Assembly: GCA_031256755.1 (NCBI GenBank)
Contig: JAIRPZ010000208.1
Location: 1-9,688 of the forward strand
Direction: 5' to 3'
Origin: Planctomycetaceae bacterium
Lineage (GTDB): Bacteria > Planctomycetota > Planctomycetia > Pirellulales > Thermoguttaceae
Length of the DNA stretch: 9,688 bases
Both the position numbers and the translations under genes were made by a program. The notes beneath the pieces were generated by a model. It saw nothing but the letters and a program-made list of their open reading frames with translations. It did not search any database and had not been told where the DNA came from. The first letter of the stretch is position 1; every line of letters starts with the position of its first letter. Of this stretch, positions 1 through 6,355 are shown one piece after another.

Positions 1-663
1 TATCACGATATTAAGATGGCACTGCGGGAAAACAACCGGGAGGATTTAATCGGTACCGGACAGGGCTGTTTGATTCCGCCGTATCCGCCGAAAAGTTTGT
101 CCATCCGCCGTTCATCGAAAATTAAGCGTTTGCAGACGCAGAATGCCGAAGAAAAAAAGATAAAAGAGGAACGGCGGAAAGAGTATGCCGAACAAATGCG
201 GCAGGAGGAACGGGAAAAGATTCAGAGTAAAAACAAGCCCGCCGGAGATTCGCCGCAGCGGGAATTTCGGACGAAGGATTTCCGTCCGCCGCGGAGAGAA
301 CGCTCCGATGAACGTCCTGCGGAGCGGCAGTATTCAGACCGGTCTTCCCGGCCGCCGCGGAGAGAGCGTTCCGATGAACGTCCTGCGGATCGGCCGTATT
401 CAGACCGGTCTTCCCGGCCGCCGCGAAGAGAGCGTTCCGATGAACGTCCTGCGGAACGGCCGTATTCAGATCGGTCTGCCCGTCCGCCGCGAAGAGAACG
501 TTCTGATGAACGTCCCGAAAATGAAAGACGGGAAGACAACCGCAAGTCTGCCGGCGGATCACCGCGGCGAGATTTCCGTGACAAAAAAAGCGGTCGATCA
601 TTTTCACCGCACAAAAAAACAGCCCGAAGAACGAATGACCGAAAAAACGATAAAAGATCATAA
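1..663 (+). CDS. ygiQ: YgiQ-type radical SAM protein, C-terminal end only (5' part outside window)
   Basis: The reading frame is open from base 1, so the gene begins upstream and only its last 220 codons are visible; the ATG at 16 is internal. The first 25 or so residues (YHDIKMALRENNREDLIG, then CLIPPYPP) resemble the conserved end of the YgiQ/UPF0313 family: an 'ALR...REDLIG' block, then a 'CLIPP' block in the C-terminal DUF3362 region. The family's radical SAM core, which should bind a 4Fe-4S cluster and S-adenosylmethionine, lies outside the window. After about residue 40 the protein becomes a charged tail: a Lys/Glu-rich probable helix (about 40-75), then an Arg/Asp/Pro/Ser-rich disordered stretch with a 22-residue tandem repeat, ending in Lys/Arg-rich sequence. 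Such a tail could bind RNA or another polyanion, but that is inference. The family assignment rests on a short segment. The cellular role of YgiQ proteins is not established. Confidence 0.68.
   Translation, partial: YHDIKMALRENNREDLIGTGQGCLIPPYPPKSLSIRRSSKIKRLQTQNAEEKKIKEERRKEYAEQMRQEEREKIQSKNKPAGDSPQREFRTKDFRPPRRERSDERPAERQYSDRSSRPPRRERSDERPADRPYSDRSSRPPRRERSDERPAERPYSDRSARPPRRERSDERPENERREDNRKSAGGSPRRDFRDKKSGRSFSPHKKTARRTNDRKNDKRS
283..516 (+). repeat. 66-bp in-frame tandem repeat, about 3.5 copies, in the tail of the YgiQ-type gene
   Basis: Units start at 283, 349 and 415, and a partial fourth copy runs from 481 to about 516. Each full unit encodes 22 residues of the pattern RPPRRERSDERPAxRxYSDR followed by SS or SA. 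Units 1 and 2 differ at only about 6 of 66 bases, and several differences are synonymous, which points to recent duplication with selection on the protein. Because 66 is a multiple of three, copy number can change without breaking the frame. The same periodicity and lack of stops create long spurious open frames on both strands here. Confidence 0.93.
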
Positions 664-665
664 AA

Positions 666-699
666 CGGGAGAATATTTCAGTAACAAAAATATCTCCCG
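666..699 (-). terminator. Hairpin between convergent genes, terminator-like for the GH2 gene
   Basis: Bases 666-678 pair with 688-699 in a 12-bp stem with one bulged A (673) and a 9-nt loop. Read on the minus strand, the stem lies about 40 nt past the GH2 stop and is followed by TTTT and then another T-rich patch, which fits a Rho-independent terminator. Read on the plus strand, the sequence after the stem is only weakly T-rich, so termination of the YgiQ-type gene here is less certain. A second small hairpin (713-718 with 723-728, loop of 4) sits between this one and the GH2 stop. Confidence 0.6.
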
Positions 700-738
700 C
701 TGTTTGTTACGGCGGACAATGATGTCCGGCTGCGGCGG

Positions 739-3090
739 CTACCAAACCGGTTTCTTCGGCTGCTGACTCGGCGGCAAGAGTTTGGAAAGACCAGCATCAA
801 TATGCTGACCACCGCGATCCTGTTTACAATAGACGGCAATCACATTCTTTCCCTTTTTTAATGCCTTGATGGCTTCACCGCTGATCGGGAACCGCTTATA
901 AGCCGGTGTCCAACCTGGAGCTTCAACGGCTTTGACTCCATTGATATAGACCACCGCATCGTCATCGTGAACCATTTCCATCCGCAAACCGGCGGGATCG
1001 ACAAGATCGGCTGCCGAAAGTTCAAAGGTTCTGCGAAGCCAGATACCGGAGGTTTTCCATTCCGTCCGAACATTCACGCCTGCGATCGGTACGCCGAAAG
1101 CGGCTTTCCCTTGTTTCCAGTTTCCATCATTGAAATCCGTTTTTTCCCAACCTTCACCGGGCTGTTCTGTCGTATAAGTCCATTCTGCTTCAGCCGATTG
1201 CGCCGTAGGAACGATCTCTTTCACTGCCGGTGCCGGAAAATGCAGTGCATTATTGGATGCCCGAAACTTCGTGACATCCGGTTTGATCACCTTTCGGTCA
1301 TACGTCATCAGTCCGTTGCATTCGATTTCGACATCGGTCGTTTGAGTGTAAACGGCTGCGGAAAGACCGGCAACAATGAACGGATGCATCCGTTCATTCA
1401 AGACAATGTAATCTTTTAAGAGTCCTTCACGTCCTTCCATCATTTTGCCGTACCCCCAATTGCCGCCCGGCACCCAAGTATGCTCTGGAATTGATAAACC
1501 GAGACCGCCGTATTCGCCGAGAACCGTTGCTCGATTGGGTTCGGTCGGTGCTATCGTGAATTCGCGGTGATAGTCATGCTTATCGCGAATATCACCGCAG
1601 CCCTGATCGGTCCAGCCGCTTGGTCCATCAACAAGCCGTGTCGGATCGACTTCTTTGGTGAACGCAAGAACCGGGCAAGTATCGTGTTGCCCCCAACCCT
1701 CGTTGAACGGAACCCAAACCACGATGCTTGGTGCGTTGATCCGTGTTTCAATGATTTCCTTCCATTCTTTACGGAAGTTCGCTTTTGCTTCTTCGGAAAT
1801 CTGACTTCTTGGCTCGAAGTTCGGCATATCTTGCCAAACGAGTATTCCCAGCCGGTCGCAATGATAGTAAAACCGCAGCGGTTCGGCTTTTACGTGCTTC
1901 CGCAGCATGTTGAATCCAAGTTGTTTGGTAACTTCCACGTCATAAGCCAACGCCTTATCAGTCGGAGCCGTGTAAAGTCCGTCGGGCCACCACCCCTGAT
2001 CCAGCGGACCGTGCTGGAAAAGGAATTTGTCGTTCAGCATCATTCGGGTTATCCCTTTTTCGTCTTTGCCAAGCGAAATTTCACGCATACCGAAATAGGA
2101 TTCGACCTTATCAACGGCTTTTCCGTTACGTATAATTGAAACTTTCAAATCGTAAAGATTCGGTTCGTCCGGTGTCCAAAGTTTCGGACTTGGGATTTTC
2201 AGAGTTAGTGGTTCACCAGCTTTGCCGACAATCGAAGAAACCATTTTTGATTTTCCCGTATTCGCTGCCCCCGGCGCGATACGGACCAGCGGACGGCGGT
2301 TGACCGCCCCTGCTATTTCTTTCACTTTAACGGAAGCGGCTGCTTCAATTTGATCGCCGTCTTGAATGTTTTTCAGAACGGTTTCAATCGTGAGCGTTCC
2401 ACTTTTGATGTTCGGTGTGAATTTGAGGGATTCGATAGACGTTTGCGGTACCGGTTCGATCCACACGGTTGACCAAATGCCGGTCACGGGGGTGTACCAA
2501 ATGCCGTTAGGGTTTACGACTTGTTTGCCTCTCGGCTGCCAGTGACCGTTGGTATTGTCATAGACGGAAACGATAATGTCTTGCTCGCCGTCTGCTTTGA
2601 GGGCATCGGTAATATCGAAAAAGAACGGAGAATATCCGCCGGAGTGTTTGCCAACTTCCTTCCCGTTGACAATACAGGTCATTTCCCAATCGACTGCACC
2701 GAAATGGAGCAGCACCCGGCTGCCTTGCCATGCTTTGCCTTTCGGAACAGTGAATGTCCGATGATAGAGGAGTGATTTTTCTTTTCCGACCGTTTTTCCG
2801 ACACCGGAAAGAGCAGATTCGACGGCGAAGGGGACGAGAATTTTGCCTTCATAACTGTCGGCGGATGTTTGGTTTTTTTCGGTAATGGCGTAATCCCAAA
2901 GACCGTTGAGGTTTTGCCAAGCGTCCCGCACAAGTTGGGGTCGGGGATATTCTGGCAGCGGATTTTTCGGATCGACATCTTTGGCGAAGTCGGTGGTAAT
3001 TTTATTACCGGCGATTTTCCAATCGGCGGCAAATGTCCAGAGCGGCAACACAATGGGCAAAAGTAAAAAAGCGGCAACTCTTGTTTTCAT
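739..3090 (-). CDS. Secreted glycoside hydrolase family 2 enzyme with extra C-terminal beta-sandwich
   Basis: This is a GH2 retaining glycosidase of 783 residues, probably exported. I chose the ATG at 3090 because it directly begins a signal peptide (MKTR, a hydrophobic run, then WTFAADW). An ATG at 3138 would put 16 extra residues ahead of it and leave a leader of only about 16 nt from the promoter. Numbering from 3090, a sugar-binding jelly roll covers about 45-215 (LNGLWDYAI, LLYHRTF, VNGKEVGKHSGGYSPF), an immunoglobulin-like domain about 220-335, and the TIM barrel about 345-620. The predicted acid/base is Glu464 in WVPFNEGWG and the nucleophile is Glu526 in VLGEYGG. Residues about 635-770 form a second beta-sandwich (GIWLRRTFEL, DDDAVVYINGVK, GKNVIAVYC). 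Substrate cannot be fixed from sequence; beta-galactosidase, beta-glucuronidase and related activities are all possible. No clear Shine-Dalgarno site precedes the ATG. Confidence 0.9.
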   Translation of the reverse strand: MKTRVAAFLLLPIVLPLWTFAADWKIAGNKITTDFAKDVDPKNPLPEYPRPQLVRDAWQNLNGLWDYAITEKNQTSADSYEGKILVPFAVESALSGVGKTVGKEKSLLYHRTFTVPKGKAWQGSRVLLHFGAVDWEMTCIVNGKEVGKHSGGYSPFFFDITDALKADGEQDIIVSVYDNTNGHWQPRGKQVVNPNGIWYTPVTGIWSTVWIEPVPQTSIESLKFTPNIKSGTLTIETVLKNIQDGDQIEAAASVKVKEIAGAVNRRPLVRIAPGAANTGKSKMVSSIVGKAGEPLTLKIPSPKLWTPDEPNLYDLKVSIIRNGKAVDKVESYFGMREISLGKDEKGITRMMLNDKFLFQHGPLDQGWWPDGLYTAPTDKALAYDVEVTKQLGFNMLRKHVKAEPLRFYYHCDRLGILVWQDMPNFEPRSQISEEAKANFRKEWKEIIETRINAPSIVVWVPFNEGWGQHDTCPVLAFTKEVDPTRLVDGPSGWTDQGCGDIRDKHDYHREFTIAPTEPNRATVLGEYGGLGLSIPEHTWVPGGNWGYGKMMEGREGLLKDYIVLNERMHPFIVAGLSAAVYTQTTDVEIECNGLMTYDRKVIKPDVTKFRASNNALHFPAPAVKEIVPTAQSAEAEWTYTTEQPGEGWEKTDFNDGNWKQGKAAFGVPIAGVNVRTEWKTSGIWLRRTFELSAADLVDPAGLRMEMVHDDDAVVYINGVKAVEAPGWTPAYKRFPISGEAIKALKKGKNVIAVYCKQDRGGQHIDAGLSKLLPPSQQPKKPVW

Positions 3091-3160
3091 AATGAGTTCG
3101 GGGATGTAAGGGTGAAATATATGTGCGGTATTGCTCATCGCAATAACCGAACCGCCTTTA

Positions 3161-3190
3161 ATTATAACAGAGTGAATCTCCGCATGTCAA
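3161..3190 (-). promoter_or_regulatory. Consensus sigma70-type promoter for the GH2 gene
   Basis: On the minus strand a perfect -35 box TTGACA (3185-3190) is separated by 18 nt from a perfect -10 box TATAAT (3161-3166). Transcription would start near 3154, giving a leader of about 64 nt to the chosen ATG at 3090. Both hexamers match consensus exactly, so strong expression from this site is plausible. Confidence 0.75.
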
Positions 3191-3256
3191 GAAGGACGTT
3201 CATTCTGTCCGTCCATTGCCAATTTTCTCGAAGTTGACAGAATATTTTGATTTTTT

Positions 3257-3279
3257 ATGAAGAGCGGATAACACTTCAT
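3257..3279. promoter_or_regulatory. Inverted repeat with lac-operator-like core upstream of the GH2 promoter
   Basis: ATGAAG (3257-3262) and CTTCAT (3274-3279) form perfect 6-bp inverted arms around an 11-nt centre. The 12 bases 3262-3273, GAGCGGATAACA, are identical to the central part of the E. coli lacO1 operator, though the surrounding bases differ. The site lies about 67 nt upstream of the GH2 -35 box. It could be an operator for a LacI-type or other repressor, or a chance match. No regulator gene is present in the window. Confidence 0.25.
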
Positions 3280-3307
3280 TTCTCCAAAAGAGATTATCAA
3301 TCCCGCA

Positions 3308-3941
3308 TAGCACATACCCTTAAAAGTTACAGTCCATATCCGCAGTGTTTATAGTATCCTTTGCAATCATCCTGCGTTATTAATTTTGGCACATTTGTAA
3401 CGAATCGTAATCACTTATTCATATCACGCAGCGTTTGCGAAGCACCGCCCTTCACCTTCGGGAAACTCAATTCTAGCGGATTAAAATCAGGACTGTAAGG
3501 CGGTAAATACAAAACACGGCAACGCCGCCGCTTAATCAAACGCTTCATCTGCTCTTTCTATTCTGCACGCTTGGCGGCAATATCGGGACGCTCGTGTTCG
3601 GAATCCTATAAAATTTTTTATAAGTGAATCCGGGAATCTTTAATTCCCGACCAATCATTGAACCGCTCACCTTGACAAACTTCTTCATCATTGCAGCGAG
3701 TTCGTTTTGCGTTGCGTCCGGGTGTTCGGCAACGCATCTCTTGAGTTGTTGAATCCATTGGCGGGACACTCCGAACTTTTCGGCTGTTTTTCTTTCGGAA
3801 CGTCCATTGTGAATATCGTTCATGGTCCTTGTCCGCAAGTCCATTGAATAGGATTTTGCCATTTTGATCCCCTCCGTGAATTGACAAGTGAAGTTTCATT
3901 AGAGCATTTTAGCAAATAGGGGACAAACGGATTATGCACTA
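3308..3941 (-). mobile_element. Degraded IS630-type insertion sequence, internally deleted
   Basis: The core evidence is the transposase remnant inside it. The proposed ends are less certain. Reading inward, one end begins TAGCACATACCC (from 3308) and the other TAGTGCATAATCC (from 3941 on the minus strand). They share TAG and CATA at the same spacing, and both start with TA, the dinucleotide that IS630/Tc1-type elements target and duplicate. The remnant is about 634 bp, roughly half of a typical 1.1-1.2 kb element. It sits just past the end of glgX and upstream of the GH2 promoter. It has no intact transposase and should not be able to move by itself. Confidence 0.6.
3327..3862 (-). pseudogene. 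IS630 family transposase pseudogene
   Basis: The start is intact: ATG at 3862 with a good Shine-Dalgarno site (GGAGGGG, 3869-3875). The N-terminus is a typical IS630 helix-turn-helix region (MAKSYSMDLRTR, then RKTAEKFGVSRQWIQQL). Near 3606-3620 the frame shifts by one base; the correct frame continues as DSEHERPDIAAKRAE and meets a TAG at 3558-3560 where the family usually has Trp. It then runs KEQMKRLI directly into KRRRCRVLYLPPYSPDFNPLE, the family's C-terminal block with the last acidic residue of the DDE triad. The middle of the catalytic domain, including the first two Asp residues, has been deleted. A TGA at 3411-3413 interrupts the frame again before the end KGYYKHCGYGL and the final stop at 3327-3329. 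About 178 codons remain where family members usually have about 340. Confidence 0.88.
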
Positions 3942-3942
3942 G

Positions 3943-3962
3943 CGAAACATAGAACCGTTTCG
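3943..3962 (-). terminator. Small hairpin just after glgX, weak terminator candidate
   Basis: CGAAAC (3943-3948) pairs with GTTTCG (3957-3962) around an 8-nt loop, starting 3 nt past the glgX stop. It lies immediately outside the proposed IS630 end at 3941. No T-run follows on the minus strand, so intrinsic termination is doubtful. Confidence 0.25.
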
Positions 3963-3964
3963 GA

Positions 3965-6190
3965 TTACCTTGCTTCGGCAAGATAAACTCTCATTGCGTG
4001 CGGCAGGAATTTGAGCGGAGCGTTCAATTTCGGCTTCGGTCCCGTTCCCGCCGGATAAATATCATTCGGCGGATCCGCCGCCGTATCAATAAACAACCGC
4101 CACGAAAAATTCTGACACACCGCCGGAAAATAAAATTCCCGATTCTCCCAGCCGCCATGGAACATCATCAGCACATGATACAACGAACCCTCATAGTCCA
4201 TGGTCGGCGGCACCGCCGAAAATAAACACGTCAAACTCCTGTCCAAACTGTTGTTCCAAGGCACACTGCCGCCAAGTGCCCCGTACCAACTGATGTCCGG
4301 CAATCCGCCCGGCACACGCGGCTGCCCCGTCAAAAAATAGGGCTGACGCACCGTCACCTCTTTCCGGCGAAACTTAATCAACTCCTTCGTGAATTGATAA
4401 ACATCTTCATGCCGCTTCAACATCCGCCAGTCAAACCACGAGATTGAATTGTCCTGACAGTAAGCATTATTATTGCCCTGTTGAGTCCGCCGGACTTCAT
4501 CCCCCATCGAAATCATCGGCACCCCCTGACTCAACAGCAGCGTTGCCAGCATATTTTTCACCTGCCGGTTCCGGGTCAATTCAATCCCCTTATCTGTTGT
4601 CGGTCCCTCAATGCCGTAATTACAACTGCAATTATTGTTTTCGCCGTCGTTGTTTCCCTCGCCGTTTTGTTCGTTGTGCTTGTTATTATAAGTCACGAGA
4701 TCATTCATCGTGAAACCGTCATGAGCCGTCACAAAATTGATGCTGCTTTGCGGATGTCTGCCGCTGTGGGAATACAAGTCGCTTGAACCGGAAAGCCGGG
4801 TTGCCAATGCACCGGTCATACTTTGATCGCCGCGCCAGAACCGGCGGATGTCATCACGGTACTTGCCGTTCCACTCTGCCCAGCGGTGTGAACCGAAACC
4901 GAAAGAACCAAACGAACCAACCTGATACGCACCGGCAGCGTCCCACGCTTCGGCAATAATTTTCGTATCGGCAAGCAGCGGGTCTTCCGAGATTTGCTCG
5001 ATGAGCGGCGGATTCGCCTGCAAGTTGCCGGACTGATCCCGGCTCAAAATCGAAGCAAGGTCAAACCGGAATCCGTCAATGTGATAGTTGTGAACCCAAT
5101 GCCGGAGACAATTAAAAATCACTTCGCGGACAATCGGGTGATTGCCGTTGACCGTGTTGCCGCAGCCGCTGTAATTTTTGTAATACTGCCCTCTTTCGAG
5201 CATGTAATAAATCTGATTGTCGAGACCTTTGAAAGAAAGCGTCGGTCCGTATTCATTTCCTTCGCAGGTATGATTGAAGACGACATCAAGAATGACTTCA
5301 ATGCCCGCCTGATGAAATGCACGAACCATTTCTTTGAATTCCCGAACCTGTGCGCCGGGTTCTTTACCGTAAGCATAACCCCGATGCGGCGAAAAAAAGG
5401 ACATCGTGTCATAACCCCAGTAATTTTTGATGCGGGGTTCTTTGCCGTCCGTGCCGAGAATCGGAAATTCGTGAATCGGCATAAGTTCCACAGCCGTTAC
5501 GCCGAGATCATGCAAATACGGAATCTTTTCGATGAGACCGAGATACGTGCCGGGATGTTTGACATCGCTGGTCGGCGATTGAGTAAAGCCCTTGACGTGC
5601 AATTCATAAATGACGGACTTGGAAAAATCGTGCCGGATATGTTTGTCGCCCCGCCAGTCAAAATCATCATCATCAATGACAACACATTTCGGCGGTCGGA
5701 TAATGCCGTCCGGGGATTGCTGGAAAGAACCGGCGAGGGCTTTAGCATAAGGATCAAGCAGCCGGGCGCGTCCGTCAAAACGGAGACCTCTTTCGGGTTC
5801 AAACGGACCATCCGCCTGAAAATGATAGAGTTGTTTGGCTTTGAGACCTTTGACGAAAAGCGACCAGACATGTCCCCAGCGGTTTTCTTCGCGGCTGAAT
5901 TGGATTACTTCTGCCGGTTCGAGGTCGGTTGTCTTGTTGTAGAGCAGGAGTTTCATCGTCTTGGCAAGACGGCTGACGACAACGAACTGTACACCGTTGT
6001 CCTGCAAAATGGCACCGCAGGGCAACGGGTGGGTGAACCGCATAACGGGCGGAGGACTAATCATATCGGCAATTTCAAAGAGTGTCGGGCGATGTTGTGT
6101 TAAATCCGAGTTTATCGGCGTTTTGCCGCGAACCGGCAAAACAGCCCTGTTTTTGTGTCGGAACATCGGGGGAAACGGCAGCAAAAACAT
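3965..6190 (-). CDS. glgX: Glycogen debranching enzyme (GlgX / isoamylase type, GH13)
   Basis: GlgX hydrolyses alpha-1,6 branches of glycogen or phosphorylase-limit dextrin in the cytoplasm. No signal peptide is evident. With the start at 6190 the protein has 741 residues. A CBM48-type N-terminal domain covers about 50-165 (GAILQDNGVQFVVVSRLA, YHFQADGPF). The GH13 barrel contains all four conserved regions: DVVFNH (302-307), GFRFDLA with nucleophile Asp377, IIAEAWD with acid/base Glu414, and VTAHDG with Asp491. GNNNAYCQDN (572-581) is typical of debranching enzymes. A small beta-domain closes the C-terminus. The start is ambiguous: the ATG at 6190 has a strong Shine-Dalgarno site (AGAGGAG, 5-nt spacing) but adds about 42 residues absent from typical GlgX. 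Met43 (6064) or Met50 (6043) would match the family better but lack a Shine-Dalgarno site. A long plus-strand frame opposite this gene is an antisense shadow. Confidence 0.92.
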   Translation of the reverse strand: MFLLPFPPMFRHKNRAVLPVRGKTPINSDLTQHRPTLFEIADMISPPPVMRFTHPLPCGAILQDNGVQFVVVSRLAKTMKLLLYNKTTDLEPAEVIQFSREENRWGHVWSLFVKGLKAKQLYHFQADGPFEPERGLRFDGRARLLDPYAKALAGSFQQSPDGIIRPPKCVVIDDDDFDWRGDKHIRHDFSKSVIYELHVKGFTQSPTSDVKHPGTYLGLIEKIPYLHDLGVTAVELMPIHEFPILGTDGKEPRIKNYWGYDTMSFFSPHRGYAYGKEPGAQVREFKEMVRAFHQAGIEVILDVVFNHTCEGNEYGPTLSFKGLDNQIYYMLERGQYYKNYSGCGNTVNGNHPIVREVIFNCLRHWVHNYHIDGFRFDLASILSRDQSGNLQANPPLIEQISEDPLLADTKIIAEAWDAAGAYQVGSFGSFGFGSHRWAEWNGKYRDDIRRFWRGDQSMTGALATRLSGSSDLYSHSGRHPQSSINFVTAHDGFTMNDLVTYNNKHNEQNGEGNNDGENNNCSCNYGIEGPTTDKGIELTRNRQVKNMLATLLLSQGVPMISMGDEVRRTQQGNNNAYCQDNSISWFDWRMLKRHEDVYQFTKELIKFRRKEVTVRQPYFLTGQPRVPGGLPDISWYGALGGSVPWNNSLDRSLTCLFSAVPPTMDYEGSLYHVLMMFHGGWENREFYFPAVCQNFSWRLFIDTAADPPNDIYPAGTGPKPKLNAPLKFLPHAMRVYLAEAR
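6120..6153. promoter_or_regulatory. Two overlapping hairpins in the 5' end of the glgX frame
   Basis: Bases 6120-6128 (GTTTTGCCG) pair perfectly with 6134-6142 (CGGCAAAAC) around a 5-nt loop, a 9-bp stem. The adjoining AAAACAG (6138-6144) can instead pair with CTGTTTT (6147-6153). The two structures share bases 6138-6142, so they exclude each other, as in attenuator-type leaders. They lie inside the N-terminal extension if translation starts at 6190, or in the 5' leader if it starts at 6064 or 6043. A regulatory role is inference. Confidence 0.35.
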
Positions 6191-6195
6191 GCGGA

Positions 6196-6211
6196 CTCCT
6201 CTCTCATTATA
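6196..6211 (-). promoter_or_regulatory. glgX Shine-Dalgarno site (6196-6202) and overlapping TATAAT box (6206-6211)
   Basis: On the minus strand AGAGGAG lies 5 nt before the ATG at 6190 and is the best ribosome binding site among the intact genes here. A perfect TATAAT hexamer lies 3 nt further upstream, but no -35-like sequence stands at the right distance (GACGAA at 17 nt). Transcription from this box would begin within or next to the Shine-Dalgarno site. The two signals therefore cannot both easily serve the same start: either the transcript begins further upstream, or this promoter serves the later start codons. Confidence 0.4.
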
Positions 6212-6355
6212 ACATGTGATTTCTCCTCTTCGTCTTCGTCTGTTTCGTTCCTTTCCCCGTTTGAGTTTTGCCGCCGCCGGAAAACCGGCACAATCGGCAA
6301 TAAAGACACAAACGGAATCACAGGAGGCATTGATTCGGAAACAGATTGCCGGTTG

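Noticed and set aside
122..661. Long minus-strand frames with repetitive peptides opposite the YgiQ-type tail
   Set aside because: They arise because the 66-bp repeat has a length divisible by three and few stops in any frame. The plus frame is continuous with the conserved YgiQ-type C-terminus.
4994..6103. A 369-codon open frame on the plus strand opposite glgX
   Set aside because: It lies fully antisense to a gene with all conserved GH13 motifs. Its translation shows no recognisable domain, and it has no convincing ribosome binding site. It is a shadow of the codon pattern of glgX.
6265..6285. GC-rich hairpin downstream of the 1031-residue gene
   Set aside because: The stem has a bulge and a 4-nt loop, no T-run follows on the minus strand, and it is about 70 nt past the stop. 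The evidence for a terminator is weak.
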